Shown piece by piece: positions 1-7,742 of a DNA stretch of 34,893 bases (position 1 is the stretch's first letter; every line of letters starts with the position of its first letter). The notes beneath the pieces are model-generated. The model was not told the origin of the DNA and did not search any database. It saw only the letters and a program-made list of their open reading frames with translations. Source of the DNA: Cytophagales bacterium (GTDB lineage: Bacteria; Bacteroidota; Bacteroidia; Cytophagales; Microscillaceae); assembly GCA_013297825.1 (NCBI GenBank), contig JAAFIN010000018.1, forward strand, positions 1-34,893, given 5' to 3'. The position numbers and the translations under genes were made by a program.

Positions 1-102
1 TTTTTCAAAAAATTTTTTGCATTAAAAAAAAAGTTTTTCAAAAAAAATATCTTAAAGAAAATCTTAAAATAAGCGTAATAAAAAAATATCTTAAAATGCT
101 GA

Positions 103-137
103 AAGACTTACAAAGTTTTGAAAACTTTACAAGTCTT
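103..137. repeat. imperfect 17-bp-arm palindrome
   Basis: Arms 103-119 and 121-137 pair around a single central G with two mismatches. The layout (about 34 nt, GTTTT/AAAAC centre) matches the palindromes at 244-277 and 6362-6394, so it is probably a diverged member of the same dispersed family. It lies in a gene-free stretch. Confidence 0.6.
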
Positions 138-243
138 ATTTTTTTTGTGTATTATGAACTAAATATTTAGTAGGTTTTAGTTTTTTGTTGTTTTCATTTT
201 TTCTTTTATTTTTGCAGACTAAGGAATAAATTAAATATTGCCC

Positions 244-277
244 AAACCTATAAGGTTTTTAAAAACTTTATAGGTTT
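244..277. repeat. AAACCTATAAGG-type palindrome, copy 1
   Basis: Two 17-nt arms are immediately adjacent and differ from perfect complementarity at one position, which would be a G-U pair in RNA. The same sequence occurs as a perfect palindrome at 6362-6394. It could form a very stable hairpin but has no long T-run after it, so it is not an obvious terminator. Confidence 0.75.
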
Positions 278-328
278 GAAATCAAAAACCCCTAATTTTC
301 CAAGTTTATCCTAAAACCGAATAAAATT

Positions 329-528
329 CTGTTTCAAGTTTAAGGCGAAGCCAAACTTGGAACTGCTTTTTTGCAAGTTTTCAAATTGCGGTTTGCAAAG
401 CAAACCTACTGCAATATCAAGGAAAGGAAATATTTTTGTGTGATTTGTGATTGTTTTTTTGTGGTACACAAGTTGAAAACTTGCAAAAAGGCAGTTGCAA
501 GTTACGCTACGCTTGAAACTTGAAACAG
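329..528. repeat. 200-bp element with 56-bp terminal inverted repeats
   Basis: The left arm 329-384 and right arm 473-528 are reverse complements at 49 of 56 positions. The loop holds a smaller inverted repeat (GGTTTGC/GCAAACC, about 391-408). No reading frame of note lies inside. Size and structure fit a miniature inverted-repeat element or a long structured RNA. The motif AACTGCTTTT near the left arm recurs at 567-576 and in the terminator at 7161-7201. Apart from these repeats I see nothing else in 1-591. Confidence 0.7.
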
Positions 529-591
529 TATATTATTTGGGTTTTGGCAAACTTGGAATAGTTGGGAACTGCTTTTGAATTGGTATTTCAA

Positions 592-1131
592 TTATTTCTT
601 TTTAAATTGTTGTGTGTAACCCAAAAAAAACTTATATTTTTTGAAAGCAATTACATCTGATTGATAGTTTTTTGTACATTCTTTGAGAATCATTAAAAAT
701 AATTCTTTACCTTTTTCATCTAATTTGTAATTTGTTTTTTCTGGTTCTAAGGAATATAACAAATAATCCAATGTTCCTTTTTCATCAAAATACAAAGTAT
801 AATTGAACTCAAAACCGCTATTCATTGCTTTTGTCAGCTCATATTTATCTGCTTTTGTTTTGAATTTTACAAAAAAATCACGTCCTATTTTTTGTTCTGT
901 TCTTTTTTGTTCTTCCATATTTCCCTCAAAAATAATGTTATAATCTTCTGTCAACGACATTTTTCTTGAATTATTTAGTGCAGAATAATTATCAAATATT
1001 TTTTCCAATGAATCTCTTTTAACACCTTTTGTTGCTTCCATTTCCTCAAAAGTATATATTTTTTGAGCGTAAGCCATTTTATAACAAAAAATAGCCATTA
1101 TCAACATCAAAATTAGCTTTTTGTGTTTCAT
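592..1131 (-). CDS. secreted protein of unknown function (179 aa)
   Basis: I do not recognise this family. Residues 1-22 form a signal peptide: Lys-rich start, hydrophobic core, and an AYAQ end typical of Bacteroidota, so the protein is probably exported to the periplasm or beyond. The mature part is charged and Lys-rich, without Cys motifs or membrane segments, and alternates predicted helix and strand. It stands alone, with its own promoter-like box at 1160-1167. That box follows a 70-bp block identical to one upstream of the gene at 6757. The coding call rests on the long frame, the clear signal peptide and promoter placement. Confidence 0.75.
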   Translation of the reverse strand: MKHKKLILMLIMAIFCYKMAYAQKIYTFEEMEATKGVKRDSLEKIFDNYSALNNSRKMSLTEDYNIIFEGNMEEQKRTEQKIGRDFFVKFKTKADKYELTKAMNSGFEFNYTLYFDEKGTLDYLLYSLEPEKTNYKLDEKGKELFLMILKECTKNYQSDVIAFKKYKFFLGYTQQFKKK

Positions 1132-1159
1132 AAGTTTAGTTTTTTTGATTTTTTGAACA

Positions 1160-1167
1160 CAAAAATA
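1160..1167 (-). promoter_or_regulatory. TAnnTTTG -7 box for the 179-aa secreted protein
   Basis: On the minus strand this reads TATTTTTG, matching the Bacteroidota -7 consensus TAnnTTTG, 28 bp before the ATG. It lies one base after a 70-bp repeat block; the identical block before the 6757 gene is followed by TACTTTTG at the same offset. No convincing TTG -33 box was found. Confidence 0.5.
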
Positions 1168-1168
1168 T

Positions 1169-1275
1169 AAAATAATTCTACATTTAAAAAATCCTGTAAA
1201 TTTGTATTTTAATCCTGTAAATCCTGCTCTTATTTGGCTATTTCATTTATCATTCAACATTTATCATTTATCATT
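1169..1275. repeat. modular repeat element: CAGGATT block plus ATTYAYC heptamers
   Basis: Positions 1169-1238 are the exact reverse complement of 6631-6700 (70/70). This is followed by four ATTYAYC-type heptamers (1245-1272: ATTTATC, ATTCAAC, ATTTATC, ATTTATC). The heptamers run into the 3' end of the DUF2132 gene and supply its last codons and stop. Confidence 0.8.
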
Positions 1276-1512
1276 ATTTTCTTTTGCTTGTTTTTCTTTT
1301 CTAAGCGTAAAAACATAAAGGTCTTCCACTTTGGTTCTTGCCCAAGGCGTTTTTCTTAAAAAAGTAAGGCTTGATTTAATGCTTGGATTTACATTAAAAC
1401 AATTTATGTCAATGCGTTGTCCCAAATCTTCCCAACCATACACTTCCACAAGATAATTTAAAATCATTTCTAAGGTTTTGCCATGAAAAGGGTCTTCTTT
1501 CTTTTGAAACAT
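1264..1512 (-). CDS. VF530/DUF2132 family small protein
   Basis: This 82-residue protein matches the VF530 (DUF2132) family, annotated as putative DNA-binding. Visible family features are the start region [12 protein letters not shown], then [30 protein letters not shown] and a VEDLY segment; together they cover nearly the entire family length. The function is poorly defined. The last three residues (NDK) and the stop codon are encoded by the ATTTATC heptamer repeat, so the native C-terminus was probably remodelled by repeat insertion. The gene is monocistronic in appearance. Confidence 0.9.
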   Translation of the reverse strand: MFQKKEDPFHGKTLEMILNYLVEVYGWEDLGQRIDINCFNVNPSIKSSLTFLRKTPWARTKVEDLYVFTLRKEKQAKENNDK

Positions 1513-1669
1513 ATTTTTTTAAGATTATGGTTTTTAAAATTATTTTTTATTGATTTATTTTTTATGAAAAAGCAGTATAGAATACAAAAATAAGAAAAAT
1601 AAAACACAAAATTATATTTTTTTTAATTGCGCTTTTTGAACCATTTTTTGAGCTTTTAAGCATATTAGG

Positions 1670-2869
1670 TTATGGGGCTAAAAAACCCAACACCAACGCC
1701 CCTAAGATAAACCACGCAGGAGAATATTTGGTAAATACAAAAAACAAAAACGCAAGTAACGCCACCCCAATATCAGTATAATTATTAACTAAAGTTACCG
1801 CTAATTGCATTGCACCAGCCAACACCAAACCAGCCCCACAAGCCTGCAAACCTTCCAAAGAGGCTTTTACACCACGATATTTTTTTAATTGTTCCCAAAA
1901 ACGAATTACAAAAAATATAATAAATGTTCCAGGCAAAAAAACCCCTGCACTCGCCATAAATGCCCCTAAAATCCTTTCCCATAAACCATACTCTCGCATA
2001 GAAAGCACGCCCACAAACGCCACAAATGAAAAAACAGGACCTGGCACAAATTGTGCAAAACTATACCCTGACAAAAATTCATCTTGGGTCAAATATTTTT
2101 TGAAAATAACAAATTCGGTAAGCAATACAGGAATTAAAACCTGTCCGCCTCCATAAATAAAACTGCCATTTCTATAAAAATTTTCAAATAAACGCACCAA
2201 CAAAGACCACTGCGAAGAAATATCACGCAAAAAATACCCCAACAACGCAGAAAAAATTAACACGCCCCAAAACAACACAAAATTTCCCCATTTGATTTTT
2301 AGTTTTCCTTTTTTTTCTTCTTTTTCTTGTTCGTGAAAACGCTTAAAACCTGTCCAAATTCCTCCAAAAACCATCACCAAAGGAAAAACATAAGGACTTC
2401 TAAAAAGAAATGCCAACAATGCAGAAGCTACAAATAAAAAATAACTTGTTTTGGTATCTTTAATGTGTTGGAATAATGGAATAACCGAATGTATCACCAA
2501 ACCAACCATTACAGGCAACACAAACCGCATAAACGACAGCGAAATATTGTATTGTGCAAAATACGAAAACAATAAGCCCACACTTGTCATAAAAACAAAT
2601 GCAGGCAAACTCCATACTAACAAGGTCAAATACGCCAATTTTGCCCCTCCTCGCCTAAATCCTATGCTGGTAAGCACTTGGGTAGAGGAAGGTCCTGGCA
2701 ATATTTGGCACAATGCCACAAGTTCCAAAAAATCTTTTTCGTTGATGTATCTTTTTTCTTTTACCAAAAATCGTAAAAATAATGCAATATGTGCCTGTGG
2801 GCCTCCAAAAGCATTAAAAGAAAGCCAAAGAATATCTCTTAAAAATATAAAATATCTGAGTTTTTTCAT
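1670..2869 (-). CDS. chrA: chromate transporter family protein (ChrA, CHR superfamily)
   Basis: This is a polytopic inner-membrane protein of 399 residues with two homologous CHR halves, the usual long-chain ChrA form. The first half has FNAFGGPQAH at about 18-27 and the LPGPSSTQ motif near 57-64. The second half has YGGGQVLIPVLL and FVPGPVFSF. Family members export chromate, probably coupled to ion gradients; the natural substrate here is unknown. There are roughly ten hydrophobic segments. The start is fixed by ATG at 2869, with a GC-rich palindromic element beginning only 3 bp upstream, so transcription must enter through or start within that element. The basic loop at about 180-195 (KEEKKGKLKIK) separates the halves. 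Confidence 0.92.
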   Translation of the reverse strand: MKKLRYFIFLRDILWLSFNAFGGPQAHIALFLRFLVKEKRYINEKDFLELVALCQILPGPSSTQVLTSIGFRRGGAKLAYLTLLVWSLPAFVFMTSVGLLFSYFAQYNISLSFMRFVLPVMVGLVIHSVIPLFQHIKDTKTSYFLFVASALLAFLFRSPYVFPLVMVFGGIWTGFKRFHEQEKEEKKGKLKIKWGNFVLFWGVLIFSALLGYFLRDISSQWSLLVRLFENFYRNGSFIYGGGQVLIPVLLTEFVIFKKYLTQDEFLSGYSFAQFVPGPVFSFVAFVGVLSMREYGLWERILGAFMASAGVFLPGTFIIFFVIRFWEQLKKYRGVKASLEGLQACGAGLVLAGAMQLAVTLVNNYTDIGVALLAFLFFVFTKYSPAWFILGALVLGFLAP

Positions 2870-2872
2870 AGA

Positions 2873-3025
2873 AGCCCCCTAACCCCCAAAGGGGGAATTT
2901 AATTATGAAATCTATTTGTAATAAACAAAAAAACATATCAAAAAATCCATTATTATTTATTATTTTATCCAAATAAGTTTATTCTTTGGTGTTTTTGCTC
3001 CCCCTTTGGGGGCTGGGGGGCTTTA
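2873..3025. mobile_element. MITE-like element with GC-rich inverted ends between the TPR gene and chrA
   Basis: Left end 2873-2897 and right end 2999-3024 are near-complementary. Each contains its own small hairpin (CCCCC-AAA-GGGGG at 2883-2895; CCCCC-TTT-GGGGG at 3000-3012). About 100 bp of AT-rich non-coding DNA lies between. The right end overlaps the stop codon of the TPR gene and the left end lies 3 bp upstream of the chrA ATG. G/C runs of this kind are exceptional in such AT-rich DNA; a related element sits inside murF at 23373-23477. Confidence 0.65.
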
Positions 3026-5299
3026 TTTTCTACCTAAATACGTATTAAAATACACACATTCGGTTTTAGCTTGCTCATAAAACTTTGTTTTTTTGAGTTC
3101 TTTTAGTTTTGCAAAATATCTTCTGTGTTCAGGTGCATAACTTGGCAAAATGCCAGTTGTGTGTGTATATCCTTCCTTATTTGCTTTGTATGTTTTTATA
3201 TAATACATATTTTGTTCGCATTTGGCAGCCATAAAAGCACTTTGTGCAGCGAGTTCTTCGTTTTTATCTTTGAGTGCAACCGAATAAGCGCGCTCATAAT
3301 AGTATTTGGCTTTTTCACAATCCGCAAATACTGTCTCATTATTGATATTTCCCCCAAACCCTATATCCAAATTACTGCGATAATAATCTATTGCATCCCA
3401 ACTATTTCCAAAAAAAGTCATATTATAATATGCATTTCCTAACAATAAATATTGGTTTGCTTGGTCTTGTGATGGTTTTTCTGCAAGTTTTTTGTAAGTT
3501 TGGATTTTTTGGGCGAGGCTAAGACGGTTGTATTTTGCTTTGTCAGGACAATCTCTACAATCTTTTATTTTGGCAATAAAAGCATTATTTTCTAATTTAT
3601 ACAAAGCACTTTCAGGCAAAGTTTGGTAAATATTGATAGCTTCTTCCAATTTATCTTGTGAAAATAAAATGGTAGCGTGCATTTCGGTAAGTAGATTTTC
3701 AGGTTTTTTGTCTGAAATTTTTTGAGCAAGCAAGTATTTTTCTACATCAGTAATTTTTTTCTTGTTTGCCACTTGAATAAGGTCTTTTACAAGTTCCAAA
3801 TCATATTTGCTTCTCAATTCCCAAAGTGTTTGATTACACAAAAACGCTTTTCCTTTTTGTCCTTGTTTATTATACAAAAACCCAAAAGCCTGAATCATAT
3901 ATTCTTTTAATGCTTCGTGTTTGGTTTGTTGCACTTGTGCAAATATGTCATCTTCGGTTTTATCATCAATATTCGTAAGAGCGGTTATTTTTTGTGCAAT
4001 TTGCAAAATGCTTACTTGTTTTTGCATTTGTGGGTCTTTGCTAAGTTTTTGGGCTTCAGTCCATTTGGCGAGTGCGTCAGTTGGTTTATTTTCCAAATAA
4101 TCCAAATACCCAAGTGCAAGGGTTGTAATATCAGGGCGAAGGGTTTTAGGATTTGCTTTTACATTTTTCAAAATGCCTTTAAAAGTTTGGACAAATGGAT
4201 TAAATCCTTGTATTTGGTCGTGTGCATTTGTCAAACTTTTTACAAAAAGTATATTTTTATCTGATGATTTATCCAAAATACCTTTTTCTAATTTTTGCAT
4301 TTCTTTTGCAATCAAAATAGGAATTTTATTACTTTCTGGGTGCGTTTTTAGGATATTATTTAATTCTTCCAATCCATTTGCATTTTCAAAAATTCCCCTC
4401 ATAAAATAAAGGCTTGCTTTTTCTTGTGGTGTTTTACACAAATTCATTGCATTTTGCCAATCAGTTTTATTGCCAATAGAAAGACTCAAAAATGAGGACG
4501 CTCTGCGACTTGGACACACATCAAAAACTTGTGCAAAAATATACGTTGCATCTGCGATTTTATTTAATTTTTGCAAAGCACCCGCTTTGTGTGCCAAAGC
4601 CCAATATTTGATAGGAGAATCTAATTTGTCAAAAAGTGGCAACACCAATTCATCATAAAATTTGATGGTTTTTTCGTATTGTTCCGAATAATGTGCCATA
4701 CGAATTGCCTGATATGCAAAACGCAATTTTAAAAAATTATTATTTGCTTTTTCTTTGTCGTTGTAATAGGTTTTTCCAGCGTCAGCGAGCCATTTGGTTT
4801 GCACCATATCACGTTTTGGGGCATCTTCCCAAGTATCTTTATTGAAGCCTTTTGATTGTTTTTCGCAGGTTTTTGCAAAAAATAAATAATCAATACTTTG
4901 TGCGTCTTTATTTTGGGCAAAATATTTTACTGCTGAATTATTTTTGAGTTTGGCATCAATCATTGCTTTATTATTAACAATATAAGCCCTCACAACTTGC
5001 ATATTTTCTGCAGAAGTATTATAAACAAGTTCTTTCAAATCCTCCAAATCAGGTTTATTATTCATAAACTTTTTCCAATCTTTGAGATTTTCGTCTGCAC
5101 TGTCGTCATATTTCCAATCAAAATTAGACATTTCAGCAAAAGAAACAGGCTCAAAAAATTGATAATTTGGCACATAATTGGGGTCTCCACCTGCACAATG
5201 TTCTTTGAGAATGTAAGAAGGTCGTAAGGTAAAAGCAAATACCAAACTTAATACGACAATGTATTTAAAAGTTTTGTAGTTTTTTAGATTAAAATTCAT
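3023..5299 (-). CDS. large exported TPR-like protein of unknown function
   Basis: I place the start at ATG 5299 (758 aa). The open frame extends to 5407, but that extension is Cys/Phe-rich and lacks an export-like start, whereas from 5299 there is a clear N-terminal hydrophobic segment (residues about 12-27, YIVVLSLVFAFTL) after a basic start. This suggests an uncleaved anchor or signal peptide. The rest is helical with degenerate tetratricopeptide-like units, for example AKYYYERAYSVALKDKNEELAAQ-type helices near the C-terminus and YEKTIKFYDELVLPLF near residue 225. An early AGGDPNYVPNYQFFEP segment looks conserved-family-like. It is probably a periplasmic or surface scaffold; no enzymatic motif is visible. 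The stop codon lies in a MITE-like end. Confidence 0.8.
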   Translation of the reverse strand: MNFNLKNYKTFKYIVVLSLVFAFTLRPSYILKEHCAGGDPNYVPNYQFFEPVSFAEMSNFDWKYDDSADENLKDWKKFMNNKPDLEDLKELVYNTSAENMQVVRAYIVNNKAMIDAKLKNNSAVKYFAQNKDAQSIDYLFFAKTCEKQSKGFNKDTWEDAPKRDMVQTKWLADAGKTYYNDKEKANNNFLKLRFAYQAIRMAHYSEQYEKTIKFYDELVLPLFDKLDSPIKYWALAHKAGALQKLNKIADATYIFAQVFDVCPSRRASSFLSLSIGNKTDWQNAMNLCKTPQEKASLYFMRGIFENANGLEELNNILKTHPESNKIPILIAKEMQKLEKGILDKSSDKNILFVKSLTNAHDQIQGFNPFVQTFKGILKNVKANPKTLRPDITTLALGYLDYLENKPTDALAKWTEAQKLSKDPQMQKQVSILQIAQKITALTNIDDKTEDDIFAQVQQTKHEALKEYMIQAFGFLYNKQGQKGKAFLCNQTLWELRSKYDLELVKDLIQVANKKKITDVEKYLLAQKISDKKPENLLTEMHATILFSQDKLEEAINIYQTLPESALYKLENNAFIAKIKDCRDCPDKAKYNRLSLAQKIQTYKKLAEKPSQDQANQYLLLGNAYYNMTFFGNSWDAIDYYRSNLDIGFGGNINNETVFADCEKAKYYYERAYSVALKDKNEELAAQSAFMAAKCEQNMYYIKTYKANKEGYTHTTGILPSYAPEHRRYFAKLKELKKTKFYEQAKTECVYFNTYLGRK

Positions 5300-5423
5300 T
5301 TTTTTTGTTAAATTAAGGGAAAAGTAGTAAGGGGAAAGATATTGAGTACAGAAAAGCAAAACACAAGTTTTTTTTAGAAAGGTACTATGTTTTTTGATTT
5401 TTATCACAAAAAAACAAAAAATA

Positions 5424-5580
5424 TTTAAAGGTTCAAAGTTTAAGGTTCAAAGTTCAAAGTTTAAGGTTCAAAGTTTAAGGTTTAAGGTTCAATTTGTATT
5501 TAATCCTGTTAATCTTAAAATCCTAAAAATCCTGCTCTTATTTGGCTGTTCCATTTATCATTTACAATTCACCATTTATT
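5424..5580. repeat. complete modular heptamer element (GTTYAAR / CAGGATT core / ATTYAYC)
   Basis: Ten contiguous heptamers of type GTTYAAR fill 5424-5493. They are followed by a segment whose reverse complement reads AACAGGATTAAATACAAATT, AATCCT repeats, CTCTTATTTGGCTGTT (ending 5550), and four ATTYAYC-like heptamers (5553-5580) flush with the stop codon of the next gene. The same modules in reversed order and orientation occur at 31117-31408, which is why I treat this as one composite element. Confidence 0.8.
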
Positions 5581-6252
5581 TTATTCCTTCCTTTTCCTAA
5601 ACGAAATTTTCTTATCAAAACCGTGTTTTTCAATTTTTGTAGCATTTGAAACCTCAATCATTGGTTTTTCTGGTGCGATAAGTTTTCCAAATAAAAATTG
5701 TGAAATATCTTGAAAGGCTTGATAAGGCTCTTTAATTTGTTGAAATTTATAATCCATTAAGCGAGGATTGCATTTGAGACCCAACACATCAATTATAAAC
5801 ACAGGGGTATAATTTAGTTGATAAAGATGTTCAAAATGATAATGCACAGTGTCCAAAATATACACCATATTTGCTAAAATTTCTTCAAAATAATAATCAT
5901 TTTCAAAATGTTTTGTGCTATTTTTTCTACCTTTTTTTTGTACTTCTTTCAAAAATGGCAAAATGTTATTATTATAAATGTATTTTCCTGAAGTATCTTT
6001 TTCATAAGGCATATTACAACGCATACAAACGTGCAATTCACCACAAAAAAATATCAAATGCACACCCCAAATATTACAATCATAATACATACAAGGGTCT
6101 TGGTTTAATATCCTAAAACTTTGTTCTATATTTGAAATTATACCGCCCATATTCCCATAAAATTCCTCACGATTGTACGCCCAATCGTTTTCTTCAGTTT
6201 GCCAAGCGAGGGCATAATCGTAATAATCTTTGAATTGTGATACAATTTTCAT
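5581..6252 (-). CDS. conserved-looking protein of unknown function (223 aa)
   Basis: I do not recognise this family. It has no signal peptide and looks cytosolic, rich in Tyr, Asp and aromatic residues. A Cys cluster (C..FFCGELHVCMRCNMP, about residues 94-114) could be a small metal site, but spacing does not match a classical zinc ribbon. The C-terminal 25 residues are basic (KIEKHGFDKKISFRKRKE). It is encoded alone between two repeat tracts. The heptamer array ends exactly at its stop codon, so the basic tail may be close to a repeat-insertion boundary. Confidence 0.7.
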   Translation of the reverse strand: MKIVSQFKDYYDYALAWQTEENDWAYNREEFYGNMGGIISNIEQSFRILNQDPCMYYDCNIWGVHLIFFCGELHVCMRCNMPYEKDTSGKYIYNNNILPFLKEVQKKGRKNSTKHFENDYYFEEILANMVYILDTVHYHFEHLYQLNYTPVFIIDVLGLKCNPRLMDYKFQQIKEPYQAFQDISQFLFGKLIAPEKPMIEVSNATKIEKHGFDKKISFRKRKE

Positions 6253-6361
6253 AAAAATTTCATATTTTTTTGATGTTAAAAAACGTGATTATTTAATTTA
6301 AAACACAATTTAGTAATTTTTTGTAACTATTGTTCAATAAATATTAATTTGTCGGTTGTCT

Positions 6362-6394
6362 AAACCTATAAGGTTTTTAAAACCTTATAGGTTT
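6362..6394. repeat. perfect 33-nt palindrome, AAACCTATAAGG type, copy 2
   Basis: Two 16-nt arms are perfectly complementary around one central T (6378). It is the best-conserved member of the family also seen at 244-277 and, diverged, at 103-137. It lies 110 bp upstream of the minus-strand start at 6252. Confidence 0.85.
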
Positions 6395-6452
6395 AAACGA
6401 AAATAAATGATAATGTCAGACATTTTAACGTTTATTGAACACTATTTAGCCC

Positions 6453-6626
6453 TTGAAAGATTTTATTTGGGAAACTGGTAATAAAATTATTAGAAAAGTT
6501 GTTGTTTGTTCAAAAAGAATCAGAAAATACGAAAAAAGCATTGACATCAATTTAAGAAAAGCACAATATCAATCTCGCTCAATATTCCGCTTTTCCCAAA
6601 ATGGGCTGAATAGTTATGATAAATGA
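6453..6626 (+). pseudogene. possible decayed gene fragment
   Basis: A 57-codon frame opens with TTG (no ATG) and reads a basic peptide with VVVCSKRIRKYEKSIDINL, resembling the basic C-terminal tails of some transposases (for example IS1634-like) but too short for a firm match. A neighbouring frame also gives a short peptide-like run (HYLALERFYLGNW) that ends in a stop, so this may be a frameshifted remnant. Otherwise the 6253-6756 gap holds only repeats and the promoter of the next gene. Confidence 0.2.
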
Positions 6627-6630
6627 AACC

Positions 6631-6700
6631 GCCAAATAAGAGCAGGATTTACAGGATTAAAATACAAATTTACAGGATTTTTTAAATGTAGAATTATTTT
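6631..6700 (+). repeat. 70-bp block identical (inverted) to 1169-1238
   Basis: All 70 positions match the reverse complement of 1169-1238. It contains three CAGGATT/ATCCTG-type units and ends one base before a TAnnTTTG box. Perfect identity over 70 bp of AT-rich non-coding DNA implies recent copying or gene conversion. Confidence 0.9.
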
Positions 6701-6701
6701 G

Positions 6702-6709
6702 TACTTTTG
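6702..6709 (+). promoter_or_regulatory. TAnnTTTG -7 box for the 128-aa gene
   Basis: TACTTTTG matches the Bacteroidota -7 consensus and lies 47 bp before the ATG at 6757, immediately after the duplicated 70-bp block. No clear TTG -33 box; the upstream element may be replaced by the T-rich end of the repeat. Confidence 0.5.
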
Positions 6710-6756
6710 TATTTTTAAATTTAAAAAATTATTTATTTACCAAAAAAAATAAAATT

Positions 6757-7143
6757 ATGGGATTCAGAAGGGATCGTTATGATGAAATATCATTAGACAT
6801 TACGGTTAAAAAAACAGAGTTATTAGTTATCCTCAAAAAAAATAGAGAACAACATAAAATTGATTATGACAGAGCTATACAGCTTTGGCGTAAGGATTTT
6901 GAGCGAGTTGTTTCAGAATTACAAATTCAAGGTTGTGAAGATTTCCCTGAAAGTTTGGAAGATATACGAGATTCTTGTCCTGTTTCGTATGTAACGCAAT
7001 ATGATGATGTAATTGAAATGTTTGAAATGGGTGTCAATGAACAAATATTGCTGACAACAGACACTTACAGAACATTTTGTAAAGACGAGTGGTCTTGGAA
7101 ATCAAGCACTTATGGTAATCGTTATTACAAAAAAAATAAATAA
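6757..7143 (+). CDS. small cytosolic protein of a phage-associated family
   Basis: The 128-residue protein resembles a small family I know from phages and assorted bacteria: an N-terminal V.KKTELL.IL.KNRE.H segment (residues 16-33), a middle Tyr-Asp-rich segment (YDDVIEMFEMGVNEQI, about 82-97) and a C-terminal DEWSWK motif (about 110-115), in that order. The family has no established function that I can name. There is no signal peptide. It is followed by a good rho-independent terminator at 7161-7201, so the unit is monocistronic. Confidence 0.75.
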   Translation: MGFRRDRYDEISLDITVKKTELLVILKKNREQHKIDYDRAIQLWRKDFERVVSELQIQGCEDFPESLEDIRDSCPVSYVTQYDDVIEMFEMGVNEQILLTTDTYRTFCKDEWSWKSSTYGNRYYKKNK

Positions 7144-7160
7144 AAATCTCTAAAATCACA

Positions 7161-7201
7161 AAAAGCAGTTCCCACTTTTCACTATTGGGAACTGCTTTTT
7201 T
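7161..7201 (+). terminator. rho-independent terminator after the 128-aa gene
   Basis: Arms 7161-7174 and 7186-7199 are perfectly complementary (14 bp) with an 11-nt loop, and the right arm ends in a T-run. The arm sequence TTGGGAACTGCTTTT also occurs at 562-576 without its partner. Confidence 0.85.
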
Positions 7202-7240
7202 ATTTGTAAAAAAAACAAATAAAAAAAAATATTTTTAAAC

Positions 7241-7274
7241 TTGTCTATTTTATTTCAAAAAAACTTTAATTTTG
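7241..7274 (+). promoter_or_regulatory. Bacteroidota-type promoter of the STAS gene
   Basis: TTG at 7241-7243 and TAATTTTG at 7267-7274 are separated by 23 bp, compatible with the TTG-N(17-23)-TAnnTTTG architecture known in Flavobacteriia and Cytophagia. The start codon follows 20 bp later, implying a very short leader. Confidence 0.65.
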
Positions 7275-7293
7275 TATAAAAAAATCTAAAAAT

Positions 7294-7677
7294 ATGCAAC
7301 ATACTGTTACTAAACACGAAAAATACACGTTGGTAAGCCTCCAAGAGGAAAAAATCCACCCTGCTAATTCTGCAGATTTGAAAACTTTGTTTGTGGATTT
7401 GGATAGACAAGGCACTGCAAATTATGTTTTGGATATGCAAGAAGTGCGTTATATTGATTCCTCAGGACTTAGTGCGGTGCTTGTGGGCAATCGCCTTTGC
7501 AACGAAAAAAATGGTACGCTTGTTCTTACAGGTGTCAACGAAAATGTTGCCAAAATTATTCGCATTTCACAGCTTGACCGTGTGCTTGAAATTCTCCCAA
7601 CCGTAGAGGAAGGTGTGGATTTGATTTTTATGAATGATTTGGAAAAAAATCTATTAAGTGAGGACGAGGAAGAATAA
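7294..7677 (+). CDS. STAS-domain anti-sigma factor antagonist-like protein
   Basis: This 127-residue protein is a single STAS domain of the SpoIIAA/RsbV type. The signature VRYIDSSGLSAVLVG (residues 51-65) has the Asp-Ser-Ser-Gly loop; Ser57 aligns with the serine phosphorylated in SpoIIAA. Family members toggle partner-switch modules: the dephosphorylated form binds an anti-sigma kinase. The C-terminal 15 residues (DLEKNLLSEDEEE) are an acidic tail beyond the domain. There is no adjacent RsbW-like kinase, so its partner must lie elsewhere. A SpoIIE-family phosphatase at 25143 could be its dephosphorylating enzyme, which is inference only. Confidence 0.9.
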   Translation: MQHTVTKHEKYTLVSLQEEKIHPANSADLKTLFVDLDRQGTANYVLDMQEVRYIDSSGLSAVLVGNRLCNEKNGTLVLTGVNENVAKIIRISQLDRVLEILPTVEEGVDLIFMNDLEKNLLSEDEEE

Positions 7678-7742
7678 AATGTAGGGGAAAGTAGTAAGGT
7701 GTCAGACAAAAGTACAAAAAAAAACTTTTGTCTGAATATTTA

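Noticed and set aside
2451-2882. 143-codon plus-strand open frame
   Set aside because: It lies wholly antisense to chrA, has no family features, and chrA is clearly the coding strand.
5300-5407. N-terminal extension of the TPR-like protein
   Set aside because: The sequence before Met at 5299 lacks signal-peptide order and would place the real hydrophobic segment internally.
6453-6626. Intact insertion sequence
   Set aside because: Only a 57-codon basic fragment is seen; no catalytic residues or terminal inverted repeats could be identified.
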